A stretch of 64,000 nt of DNA from Candidatus Rhodoferax bjergmarkensis (GTDB lineage: Bacteria; Pseudomonadota; Gammaproteobacteria; Burkholderiales; Burkholderiaceae_C), in assembly GCA_016708345.1 (NCBI GenBank), contig JADJFX010000040.1:1-64000 (forward strand). The letters run 5' to 3'. Positions 51,242-61,671 of this stretch are shown one piece after another. The position numbers and the translations under genes were made by a program. The notes beneath the pieces are model-generated. The model was not told where the DNA came from. It did not search any database and saw nothing but the letters and a program-made list of their open reading frames with translations. Position 1 is the first letter of the stretch; the number at the start of each line of letters is the position of its first letter.

Positions 51242-53617
51242 TTAGTTTTTCGCCGAGGCCAGCAACTCCAAGTCGCGCAAAAACTCGCTGACCAGAATCA
51301 CATCCAGGCTGCCAAAGTTCAGGGACGCGTTCGGGTTGTACCGATTGCGTTCGCTCAAAGTGACGGTGGGCAGCTTTTGCCGGGGTTCGTGGGTGGGATC
51401 GCCCATGATGGTGCCTGGGGTCAGTTGCACAGTGACCTGGTGTTCCTCACCCAGCAATTTGCGGTACTCACCCAGCCAGCCGCCGCCATGTTCAACACTC
51501 TCCCACCCCTTGTTGGCCAGGCCCATCACGCTGGCGGTGTTCAGCACGCGGCTGGCAAACCGGGTCAGCACATTGCTCTGCTGTTCCTCCGGTGTCAGCG
51601 CATAGGTCTCGCGGCCCAGTTGTTTAAAGGGTTGCAAAATTTCATAGTCCGCAAAAATCTGGCCAAACTCGGCCACGGTCTCGGTGGGCATCTCAAGCCG
51701 GTGCGACAGGCCAACAAAAACATCGTGCGGCAAGGCATAAAGGTTGTCGTCGGCATCAGCCAGCGTCCAGTCTTCGGCAATGCGGAAGTTTTGTTGCAAG
51801 CTGCCGTCGGGCTGGTCGGTGTCATAAACACCCCAGACCAGGCAGGCGGCCAAATGACGCATGACCGGGTGGCCCAGCAGCAGCGTATTGAAGTCCGCAG
51901 CGGTCCAGCGGCGGCGCAGCACCATGGCCGACTCCAGCCTCAACAGTTGTAGGCTGGCGATGGTTTTGGCATCTTTTTTGATCTTTTTAAACCGGTCGGT
52001 CGCCTCGGTGGCCAGGGTGCTGTTGTCACTCTGATTGGGTTTTGGCAGGTCTTTGAGGCGCACACCCTCTGCGTTTTTGACGATGGGTTTCAGTGTTTCG
52101 TCAAACGCTATGGTGAATTGGCGTGGCCCAAAGTCCAGCACCAGCGCGCTGGCTTCGTCCAGCCCCAGGCGCGGCACCAGCCGGTCGGCCAGCTCCTCGG
52201 TGGTGAAACCGCGCGCCTCGGCCAAATCGTGGATCTTTTCGCGGGCCTTTTGCTGCAGAGGTTTGTATTTGATCTTGGCGGCAATGCCGTTCAGGTGCAT
52301 GAGCGCTACGTCGGAGCCAATGGCAACCAGCATGTCCAGCCCGGTCACCGCGCGGGCGGTGGCCGACTGGCCCGGCCACTCGCGCACCAGCGGTGCCAGG
52401 CGGCGCGCGGTTTCGTCGTCGCCCAGCAGGCCCAGCGCGGTGAATGCCCAGTTGTAGCTGGCCGGTGTGCCAGAATGCAGCCAGACTTGGAACAAGTCCC
52501 AGGCAAAAGCCGCCAGGCTGGCACGGGTGCAAGTCTGGCGCACGATTTCTAGCCCGGCATAGGGAGCGTCGAGCTTGCTGATGGCCAGCATCAGGCCGAT
52601 GTGCTCCACCGCTTCCGGTGGCAGGGGCTGGCCGTTCAGCAGCTCGGGCCGGTGGAAGGCGGCGGCGTTAAAAAAATCAGGCAGTTTCGGCATGCGGCCC
52701 GGCAAGACCAGCAGCGGGTCGGCACTGAGCAGCGCCTGCAGGGCATCGACCATGCCCTGGCCGTAGGTGGCGGCCACTTCGCGGGCCTGGGCGTCGCATC
52801 CGTTGGCAACCAGCCAGCGCAGGCCGTACCTGGCGTTGTCACGCGCCTGGCTGTGGCTGGCCTGAAAAGCCAGCGGCAGCGCGCCTTGAACAGCACCGTG
52901 CGCGGGTAGGCCAGTATCCATTTCTGGGCAACGGTTTTGAGGGTTTTGCTATTGCGCAGGGTGTGCAAAAAGGGCTCAACCAGCTGCGGACTGTCAACCT
53001 TGGCGGTGTTGTAGTAGCCAGAGGCAGGCAGGGTCTGGAACAAGCGAACCAAACCGAGAATGGCTGCAACCCCGTAGTCGCCAAACTGCTTGCGGATCAC
53101 ATCGCCGCTCACGCGCCAGCTCAGCCAACCGGTGGCCGGAAAGCTGTTCCATAGCGCCAGCCGTGCGGACTCGGGCACCAGCAGTGCCAGTTCCATGTCT
53201 GCATGGCAGGGCTCCATCACGTCGCCGGGCAGCAGGCCTTGCCCTTGCAGCAGGCGCTGAATACCAGCGGCAGTCAGATTGAGCTTGTGCAAACGCGGTT
53301 GCCTTGGCAGGGTCGTGGCTTGCGGTCTTTGTACAGCCTGAATTGGCCAGTTCCACTTGGTCCAAACCCAGCCGCTCTTCGGTGGGGATGGGGGCAACAT
53401 CGAGCACCGGCAGCGGATTCTGGCGTTTTTGGCCAGCCAGGGCGGGGTTTAGCAACAGGGGCAGCGCAGCCGATAGAGCCTGTGTGGCATCGGCTGCGGT
53501 GCGGGTGTCGGAAGTGCTTGTCGCCAGGTTGTTGTCTGTCAGGTGCCATGCGTGTGATTTTCTTGTTTGCTGCAAAGTTGATGGCTTACGCAGCACAGTG
53601 ATTGCGCAAACAGCCAA
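51242..53617 (-). CDS. DUF4132 protein, paralog 2 (N-terminally truncated; frameshifts)
   Basis: ~790 residues. From residue ~45 the N-terminus (ALPLLLNPALAGQKRQNPLP, VLDVAPIPTEERLGLDQVEL) aligns with the middle of paralogs 1 and 3. The first ~350 residues, including WGR and the GGFQW segment, are therefore missing. The frame slips near 53,330 and again near 52,900. The C-terminal DUF4132 core is well kept (GFTTEELADRLVPRLGLDEA, LDFGPRQFTIAFDETLKPIV, FADYEILQPFKQLGRETYAL, then LVSEFLRDLELLASAKN). The start at 53,617 lies 23 bases after the stop of paralog 3. Confidence 0.8.
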
Positions 53618-53640
53618 AAAGGCTTAATACTGCCAGGAGT

Positions 53641-56600
53641 TCAATCTTTCACCACAGCCAGCAGTTCCAGGTCGCGCAAGACCTCACTCACCCCAATAGG
53701 GTGGAGCCTGGCAAAGGGCAAGAAGCCGGTTTGGTCATAGGTACCGCGTTGTCGCAGGGTCACTGCGGGCAGCCTTTGTTTGGGCTCATACGACATGTCG
53801 CCCACAATGGTGCCGGGGTCCAGTTGCAAGGACACCTCCAGATCAGTGCCCACCGTTCTGCTGAACTCACCCACCCAGCCGCCGTCTTGCGCCTGCCCGC
53901 GCTCCCAACCCCGGTTGACCAAGCCCATGACGCTGCCGGTGGCCACCTGTTTGTCTTTAAAGCGGGTCAAGACGCTCAGGCCCTGCTCTTCGGGGGCGAG
54001 GCTGTAGGTCTCCCGTCCCAGTTGTTTGAAGGGCTGCAGGATTTCATAGTCGGCAAATAGCTGGCCCCAGGCGTCCAGGCTTTGCGGGGGCATTTCCAGA
54101 ACGTGGGAAATGCCGATGCTGCAGCCCTCGGTCTGCTCGGGCAGCGCATATAAGGTGTCCTGCGCGTCCGCCAAACTCCAGTCTTCTGCCACTCGGAAGT
54201 TGCAGACCAATTGCTCACCCGCATAAACACCCCAGACCAGGCGGGAGGCCAAATGGCGCATGAGAGGGTGTTCGATAAAAAACAGGCTGAAATCCGCCAC
54301 CGGCCAGCGCCGGCGCGCCACCATGGCCATTTCAAGCCGATTGACCTGCTGGCTGGCAATGGCTTTGGCGTCTTTTTTGATCTGTTTGTAGCTGGTGGTG
54401 GCCAGCTCGGTCAATGCAGTGTCGTCAGTTTTGAGGGGTTTGGGCAGGTCTTTGAGGCGTGCACCCTGCGCATCTTTGACCAGCGGTTTCAGGGCTTCGT
54501 CAAAACCCACAAAAAACTGGCGTGGGCCAAAGTCCAGCACCAGGGTGCCGGAGTCGTCCAGCCCCAGGTCGGGCACCAGCCGGTCGGCCAGCTCGTCGGC
54601 GGTAAAACCACGCGCCTGGGCCACCAGATTGATTTTTTCTTTGGCACGCTCTTGCAGCGCCTTGAACTTGACTTTGCCTGCAATCGCGTTGAGGTGCATC
54701 AGCGCCACATCGGTGCCAATGGCGGCCAGCAGGTCCAGCCCGGTCACGGCGCGTGCATGGGCCGACTCGCCCGGCCACTGGCGGATGCGCGGTGCCAGGC
54801 GGCGTGCGGTCTCATCGTCGCCCAGCAAACCCAAAGCGGTAAACGCCCAGCTCTCTTTGGACGGCGACCCGGCAGTGGTCCAGGCGTCAAACAACTGCCA
54901 GGCAAATTCGGCCAGACTTGCGGGTGTGCAACTGTCCTTGACGATCTGCAATCCCGGATACGGCGCGTCCATCGAACTGATGGTCAGCATGCTGGCAATG
55001 TGGGCCACCGCCTGCGGGGGCAGGGTCAGGCCCTTGGACACGCCACCGAGCAGCTCGGGGCGGCGCAGGGCCGCTGGCACCAAAAAATCAGGCAGCTTGG
55101 GCATCTTGCCGGGCAAAACTAGCAGCGGGTCAGCGCTGAGCAAAGCCTCCAGCGCTGCGGGCATGGCTGCGCCGTAGGTCTGCGCGACCTCCCGCGCCAG
55201 CGCCTCAAAACCCTGGCTGCTGAGCCAGCGTATGCCAGCGCGTGCGTTGTCGCGGATGGCGCTGTGGTTGGGGTGAAACGCTGCGGGCAAGGCTTTGAAC
55301 AACACCGTGCGGGCGTGGGTGCGCACCCAAGCCTGGGCCGGGCCCCTGTTTTTTCAGGTTGCTGGCGATATGCAACACAGCATCGACCAGCTGTGGGCTG
55401 TCAAATTTTTCGATCAGGGAAAGACCTTTGTCGGGCGAAAACTGCAGGTAGGCCAACACACCTGGCAAGGCGGCCAGGCCATGGTCGGCCAGCACAAGCC
55501 GAATCGCACCGGTATTGCCGTCCCACAGATACCATTGGTTTGCGGGATAACTGTTCCATACGGCCAGGCGGTGTTTTTCGGGTACTACCAGCAGCAGGTC
55601 CGGCGACTGGCAGCTGTGCGAGCGGGTCGCCACATCACCGGGCAGCAGCCACTGCCCAGCGAGCAAACGCTGCAAACCCGCGGCATTGATGGCCAGATCA
55701 TCGGGAAAACCCTGGGTAAACGCCCGTTGACGAAGATAGGCCCGGACTTCGTACTTTCTGGCCTGGGCCAACTCCGCATCCGTCCACACCATGACTTCGG
55801 GCGTGGGCAACGTGGCGACTTCAAAACTGGGGAGCGCCTGCTGGCGTTGCTTGCCCAGCCAGGGCGGGTTGCGCAGCACCTCAGGCAGGCTGGCCTGCGG
55901 CGCATCGTCACGCTGCAAAGCGGCCAGCCGGGCTTCAAAACGGCTGCGTACAGCGGGCTCCAGCGCGGCCAAGGCACTGTTCAAAGCATCCGGCTCGCGC
56001 AGGGCCAGGCGCACCGTCCAGCCCTCTACCGCGCTGCTGCGGCTGCTGGCGCTATAGTCAATGGCGGTTTTGAGCACGGCGGCCGGAAACTGCGGGTGCC
56101 AGTTTGTCCAAAGCACCGCGGATTTCCTTGTTTTCAATACCACTGACGAGCAGGGGAATGAGTGCCGGAATATGCATGCGGTGAGCAATTCAAGCGCCTC
56201 CAGCGTGGCGTCTTTGCTGCCTGTGGATTGCGACAGCGCACAGGCTAGCGCCTCAAAACAGGCCTCACCATGCAAATGAATCTGCAAATACAGTGCCGGG
56301 CGCAGCCAGCCAATGGCAAAACGCTGTCTTTGGATGTAGGCTAAAAAGCTGGACGCAGGCAGTACACAATCCAGCAGATAGGGCGACCGTTCAATGGGCT
56401 GGGTGTCAATACACTCCACAGCCCATTGGCCAAGGTGCGCAAACAAATGGGCGCAGACCCGCTTTTTTTCAAAACTTTGCGCACGCAACACCTGCGCAGT
56501 CTGCAACGCCCGGGCGTAGTCCGCGTCGCTGGCACATGCAATGGCCTGGCGCAAAACGTCCAGCAGATCCGACATGTCACTGCGCCGGACCTGTGCTGGC

Positions 56601-57386
56601 TCCCACAGCGTAAGCGCCGCCTCCAGCGCAAACGGCAGGCCATGCAAACCAATACACACCTTGGTCACCCAGCGCAGATAGTGGTGTTGCCAGCCGCTGC
56701 AAAAAGCCTGGGCCATGAGTTCAAGCCAATATTCAAGATCTGGCTGATTCAGTGCTTCTAGCGTGACCCGCCGCCGGGACTCGGCCTCGTCCCAGGCGCC
56801 CCAGGAACGCCCCGCTGCATTGGCGATCTCAGTCAGGCTTCGTAACTGCCAGCGGCTACCACTGGACAACCGACCATAGTTGTCCAGCCAGCCCCTGCAA
56901 GGGCTCCATGGGCGGCGCATGGATGCCACGCACCACCGGCAGGGCATCAAACCATTCCTTCTTCCACTGAAACCCGCCGCTGGGCCAGGTGATGGCGGAG
57001 GCAGATGCATAGTGTGCGGGAGCAGCGGAGTTTGCAGGCACAGCAGGCATTGCAGGTACCGCCAACTCTCCTGAACGAGCGCCGCAGGGGCGGCTTGCGG
57101 TGCAGCTGCCGGTGAGGGTTTTGGTTCTGACGCTGGCTCTGGTTTCCGGCGTGGAGGGGCTTGGTGTGGCGGCCGCCGAGGTGCCGACCAGCGTGTAACC
57201 TTTGCCGGTTTTCTCCTTGATGAGCTTGTCCCGCTCCTTGATGGCGGCAGCTGCATCGCCCAGACTTTTGGTCTTGCTCTGCCCCGCCGTGCCTATGCGG
57301 CCAAACCCCACGGTGAGGTCCGCGCCAGACACCTCCACCTCCCAAAATTTGCTGGATACGCCCTCAACCACCTCATATCGCTGCAC
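53641..57386 (-). CDS. yehI: WGR-DUF4132 protein, paralog 3, YehI-like (frameshifts)
   Basis: ~1,248 residues and the first gene of the operon. GTG 57,386 (VQRYEVVEGVSSKFWEVEVS) has GGAGG 8 bases upstream and is preferred to ATG 57,467. The WGR domain spans residues ~1-75 (LTVGFGRIGTAGQSKTKSLG, then AAAIKERDKLIKEKTGKGYT). A Pro/Ala linker, GGFQWKKEW, a helical middle (SDLLDVLRQAIACASDADYA) and the DUF4132 domain follow. The domain has GFTADELADRLVPDLGLDDS, LDFGPRQFFVGFDEALKPLV and FADYEILQPFKQLGRETYSL. Slips occur near 57,100, around 56,100-56,170, and near 55,345. WGR domains bind DNA ends in PARPs, and similar sensing is possible here. Confidence 0.85.
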
Positions 57387-57583
57387 AGGTACGGTCCTCC
57401 AATAGAGTGGATCAGAGTGTTTGAGGCTCCAATTTTGCCGAACCCACTCAGAAGAGAAGACAAGCATTTCGACCCAACGCGGGCAAGTATCTCACCTTGA
57501 AGCCGCTCTCAATCTGAGGCCAATATTCTCAGTCCGGGTTCGCATACAAAAGCGGCTTAGGGTGTTGGATTTATGCCGCCAAC

Positions 57584-58591
57584 CTATTGCAAAACCAAGC
57601 CCAGCCGGGCCCAGCGAATATTGGCTTGGTCGCTTGAAAACCAGACTTGGCGTGCCCGTCCCAGAATGTCTTGTAGCGGCACAGTGCCAAATCTCCGGGA
57701 ATCGACACTCACACCACGGTTGTCGCCCATCACAAAGACCTGGCCATCAGGCACACGCAAATTTAGTTCCTCAGCTGGTTTGACTGCTGCTCGATTCAAG
57801 GGAGGCAGCCTTGATTCAGATTGTGCAGGCTCTACAGCATTTCCCTGACGCACTTGCCAGTTGCGACCATCGATTTGTTCGTTATAAATGCCTGCAGCTG
57901 CGCCATCGTGCAAGCTTTGCAACGGCTGTCCATTGACTCTAAATTGCTGGTTCCGGTATTCCACCAGATCACCTGGCAGTGCAATAACGCGCTTGATATA
58001 GCGAACACTGCGGTCATTTGGATAGGCAAAGATGGCGATATCACCGCGGTGCACACCTTGCCGGCAGCCCGGGCAGTTGTAGCGCTTATCTGCAAAGATG
58101 TAGTCACCCTGCATGACGCTGGGCTCCATGCTGTGGAAGGGAATGCGAAACGGTTCAACCTGGTGTTCACGTACATACTTGGTCAGCAGTGGCAGAGCGA
58201 CCAAATCACAAAGAACAAATAGCAGCGCGTAGACGCCACTGACCTGCCAGGAGTGTGCACGATACTCCTGCTTGGTACGCGCTGCGTGCCAAGCTTGCCA
58301 CATGCCGTAGATCCAAATTCCTATTGTCATGAGCAGGCCAACCGCCAGTGCCGGCACCATCCAGCCGTCAGGAAGATAAAGGGCCACTAGCACGAGTCCA
58401 GGAACTGACAGCAGGGCGAAGGTCAGAAAAAGCCAGATTGCGCGGTTGAGTTCGCCGTTATAGAACTGGCCCAAGCCCGGCAACACGAGTGAAGCTAGCA
58501 TCGCGAACCAAGGCTTACGCGGAGCGTTGGGAATCGACTCAATTTGTGAAATATGCGAGTTGCGGGCAGGTTGAGGATTAATGTTGATCAT
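57584..58591 (-). CDS. lepB: Signal peptidase I with N-terminal membrane domain
   Basis: 335 residues from ATG 58,591. The first ~140 residues contain four membrane helices (MLASLVLPGLGQFYNGELNR, FLTFALLSVPGLVLVALYL), not found in E. coli LepB. The S26 catalytic domain has HSMEPSVMQGDYIFADKRY (Ser), YIKRVIALPGDLVEYRN (Lys) and VFVMGDNRGVSVDSRRFG. A CPGC pair lies between. It cleaves signal peptides at the periplasmic face. It may be a second signal peptidase of the organism, as it is not next to lepA or rnc. Confidence 0.92.
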   Translation of the reverse strand: MININPQPARNSHISQIESIPNAPRKPWFAMLASLVLPGLGQFYNGELNRAIWLFLTFALLSVPGLVLVALYLPDGWMVPALAVGLLMTIGIWIYGMWQAWHAARTKQEYRAHSWQVSGVYALLFVLCDLVALPLLTKYVREHQVEPFRIPFHSMEPSVMQGDYIFADKRYNCPGCRQGVHRGDIAIFAYPNDRSVRYIKRVIALPGDLVEYRNQQFRVNGQPLQSLHDGAAAGIYNEQIDGRNWQVRQGNAVEPAQSESRLPPLNRAAVKPAEELNLRVPDGQVFVMGDNRGVSVDSRRFGTVPLQDILGRARQVWFSSDQANIRWARLGLVLQ

Positions 58592-58640
58592 GGTTAATTC
58601 CTTTCGATACAAGTTCTTTGCCTTCAAAGGGGTGGCAGTA

Positions 58641-58895
58641 TCAAAGCGCTGATGAGGCAAGCCACACGCCGAACACAAAACTCACAACCTGGCTCAAGCC
58701 AAGCAATCCAGCGCCGATCATTCCTATGCGCACCGCAATCTTGTGAAGTGCATGTTCAGGTTGTCTGGTGTATCGTGGCTGGCTCTGTTCGAACGGCATG
58801 GGTAAAGGCTTAATGCCTTGCATCACCCGGTAGGTGAAGTCTGTAGGCGATCGAAGCAGGTCCTGGCCCAGCAAGGTGTCAAGGTCGTCATTCAT
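58641..58895 (-). CDS. Small membrane protein after the sigma factor gene
   Basis: 84 residues from ATG 58,895, with AGGAGA 7-8 bases upstream: MNDDLDTLLGQDLLRSPTDF then YRVMQGIKPLPM, and one membrane helix near the C-terminus (IGAGLLGLSQVVSFVFGVWL). In this sequence it is in frame with the sigma gene, but that fusion depends on one extra A (see the sigma entry). Size, position and single helix suggest an anti-sigma-like partner. No zinc (HxxxCxxC) motif is present. Confidence 0.7.
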   Translation of the reverse strand: MNDDLDTLLGQDLLRSPTDFTYRVMQGIKPLPMPFEQSQPRYTRQPEHALHKIAVRIGMIGAGLLGLSQVVSFVFGVWLASSAL

Positions 58896-59516
58896 GGCTG
58901 TTCTCCTGCGGGTTTTTTCGAGAGTGCTGCGCAGAGCTTGGCGTGCGCGATGCAGTCGAGTCTTGATGGCAGCCAAGCTGACGCCTTCGATACGAGCTAC
59001 GTCGGTGAGCGAAATGCCCTGCACATAGGCCAAAGCCAGTGCGCTGCGGTCTGTCAATGGCAGGCTCCGTAGCGCATGTTGAAGTAGTTCCCGCTCCTGT
59101 TTGGCCTGCAGTTGTTGCATTGGGCTGGGATGTTCGCAAGCGATGTCCGCTAGAGCATCGTCTGGTAAACCGGCATGTTCCTGCCGCGAGGCTAGCAAGG
59201 TGAACGCCAGGTTACGCGCGATGGTATGCAGCCATGTGCTGAACTGAGCGCGTGCCGGGTCAAATTTATTTAGATGCGACCATGCGCGCAGGAATGTTTC
59301 CTGAGCTAGGTCTTCGGCTTGTGCTTGTGTCATGCCCATGCGCCCAAGGAATCCGAACAAAGGCTGCTGGTAGCGTTGCACCAACTCAGCAAAAGCCTCA
59401 CGCTCGCCACTGGCAATTCGCTCCAAAATGGATTGATCACTCACCATCACCGCGCAGAGATCGAGAGGCATTTGTGCGTCCTGGCTGGTTTCGGTTGAAA
59501 CGATAGTGTTTGGCAT
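58892..59516 (-). CDS. ECF-type RNA polymerase sigma factor (one extra base near the end)
   Basis: ~207 residues. Region 2 has FAELVQRYQQPLFGFLGRMG, DLAQETFLRAWSHLNKFDP and FSTWLHTIARNLAF. Region 4 has LPLTDRSALALAYVQGISLT, DVARIEGVSLAAIKTRLHRA and RQALRSTLEK. In the A6 run after CTCG (58,907-58,912), removing one A gives the end KPAGEQP, stop. The TGA then overlaps the next ATG (ATGA). This is the normal coupling of an ECF sigma and its regulator. The start could also be MVSDQSILERI, ~23 residues later. Confidence 0.88.
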
Positions 59517-59961
59517 GGTGCAGTTCAGGGCAAATTTTGCTTATCTACTCCTTATACTGGCCGACTGCGAAAAGGTTACATTTTCAGACATTGACGCCCG
59601 AGGCTGTTGGGCCTTCAAAACCCTGGTCTACACGATGATCAACCTGCGCCATTTCTGTCGCAGCTAGACCCACAGTTGATCGAGTCCACTCATAAACCGC
59701 ACTTCGCAAGGTGCCAGGAATTCGCACGTCCGTGCGTGACGAAATTCACCGAATTGCGCACACCGAGTGACGCCAAGGAAGCATTCACCGGCACAAATCC
59801 GGCGGGCCGCTCAACATCGGCAAATCCAACACCGTCTCGGCAGTCAAAACCCGCAACCAGTTGTGTGCCAGCGAACAGACACCACAACGCCAACTTTCGA
59901 CAATTCGAACAGAGCCAGCTCTTGGCTTGATTCACAACCCAAAATCCGCGACAGAGGCCTC
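59517..59961. other. Intergenic region between the sigma factor and lipase genes
   Basis: The first ~100 bases (AT-rich, TTGCTTATCTACTCCTTATA) probably hold the divergent sigma-gene promoter. The open frame from 59,607 shows no domain-like sequence. I see no supported gene. Confidence 0.4.
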
Positions 59962-61157
59962 ATGACATTTACCTTACCTCGGCTGACCGCAATGATTTGT
60001 GTTGTGTCTCTACTGGTCGGCTGTGGCGGTGCAGGCAGCAAGGATCCACACGTGGAGGTCGCGCAGGAGGCGCAACTGGCAAACATTGCCGGGCAAGGGC
60101 AATTCATGGAGGCAGTGCTGCTAAAAACCGTCTCCACAGAAGAAATCACGTTGGCGACGGCGCTCGCTGGCGACGCGGCGTTTAATGCCATTCCTCGGTA
60201 TGCAGTCAAGGCCTATCGCATGACTTATATGACGCAGGATGGGCAAGGGCAACTGATACCCGCCTCTGCCTTGCTTGCCATTCCGCAAAAACCCGTCAAT
60301 TCCCTCAGTCCGGTTCTGAGTTTATCAGCACGGCACGATCAGGCGGGAGGCTGAAGCACCGAGCACGCTAGCCGACGTGGGTGGTCCGGAAATGGTGCTG
60401 GCCTCCACAAGGATATGTCGTCCTGTCGGCCGACTATGTGGGTTACGGCGTATCAACAGCGGCGAGCCATCCCTACCTCCTGTCCGGTCCTTCATCCGCC
60501 GCGGTGATCGACATGTTGACGGCTGCAAAATACTGGCTGCAGACGCAAGGTGTGTTGGACAACAAACAATTGTTTCTTGCGGGCTATTCAGAAGGAGGCT
60601 ATGTCACGATGGCAACCATCAGGGCGCTACAGGCTGGGACCTCCATCTATCGCAATCAGGTTGTGGGCGTAGCGCTGGGGGCTGGTCCTTACAACGTGGG
60701 CCTGTCGCTGGACGAAGAACTCAAAATTGTTCGGCGAATTGATCCCTTGCTCGGAGCATTGCTCAATCCCGGCTTGTTGAAATTCCTCAGCGATACCGAT
60801 AGGCACAACGTGCGAGACGAACTGCTGCGCCAGGCGTTGGGTGCCGATTCGGATGTGAGCTTCGTGCCCACGGTTTTTGACAACTACCTGGCTGACGACC
60901 GGGCGTCAATTGACCGGCTCAGCAATGTGTATGACTGGCTTCCGGACGGGGTAATCAATTTCTTTCACGGTCGTGATGACCAGACCGTTTCCTACCTCAA
61001 CGCCACCAGTACCCTGCAGGCGATGCAGACCAGAGGTGCAGGAAGTCGAGTCAGTTTGACCGACTGCCCTGCCCAGCCCGCTGGCCACAGTGAATGTGTG
61101 CTCCCGTATTGGCGTTTTATGCTGGACACCTTTGCCAGGGTGGTAAAGGATCTTTGA
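59962..61157 (+). CDS. Secreted alpha/beta-hydrolase lipoprotein, lipase-like (two frameshifts)
   Basis: ~398 residues after correction. The lipoprotein signal is MICVVSLLVGCGGAG (lipobox LVGC). FNAIPRYAVKAYRMTYMTQD and LIPASALLAIPQK lead to a slip near 60,322, continuing QHGTIRREAEAPSTLADVGG in another frame. A second slip near 60,410 leads to QGYVVLSADYVGYGVSTAAS. The nucleophile elbow is LAGYSEGGYVTM (GxSxG), and the acid/histidine region is FFHGRDDQTV and PAGHSECVLPYW. It fits secreted lipases or esterases of the LIP family. Error and decay are both possible, because decayed sequence lies to the right. Confidence 0.75.
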
Positions 61158-61189
61158 TGGTGCACTGGGTAGTGGGCCATACTGTCAAA

Positions 61190-61470
61190 GAGAGCAGCCA
61201 AAGCCGGAGGCAGCCCTGCATGCGCCCACGGGATTTACGGGCGGTGCGATCACCCAAGCCCCCACACCACCACCACTTCGACCGCCTGGCAGACCTTGTC
61301 CCAGGAGGTGCGAAACGACAGGGCTGTTTCCTTCCACGACAACTTCTTGGCCCAGTGCGCCAGGAACAGGACGTAGGCGGTGGTCATCTGGTGCTTGCCA
61401 CAACCCCACGGAACCTCTGGGTTGAACTGGGGAAAAGTGTTTTCATAACAAGGTCTTCCTGACTTAATGC
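61190..61470 (-). mobile_element. ISL3-family transposase fragment
   Basis: The minus strand encodes VPWGCGKHQMTTAYVLFLAH, WAKKLSWKETALSFRTSWDK and VCQAVEVVVVWGLG. This corresponds to the N-terminal helix-turn-helix region that follows the zinc-finger part of ISL3 transposases. The upstream cysteines are mostly lost and the DDE domain is absent. It is a dead fragment, about 90 residues long. Confidence 0.75.
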
Positions 61471-61671
61471 ACTGGAAGACGATTTGGTGATGGGCTTGGC
61501 AATGGAAAAACACACATAGGGTTCAATCGATCACCAACTGGTCATGGACTATTGATGTCCTATCGAGTGGAAATAGAATGAGTAATGCTCAAAATGCGGA
61601 GTGGCACGTTTTGGTGTTGGCGTATTGTTATGCTGAGCTCGTCATGTAAAGAGTGGATGGAGACCTGCGCG

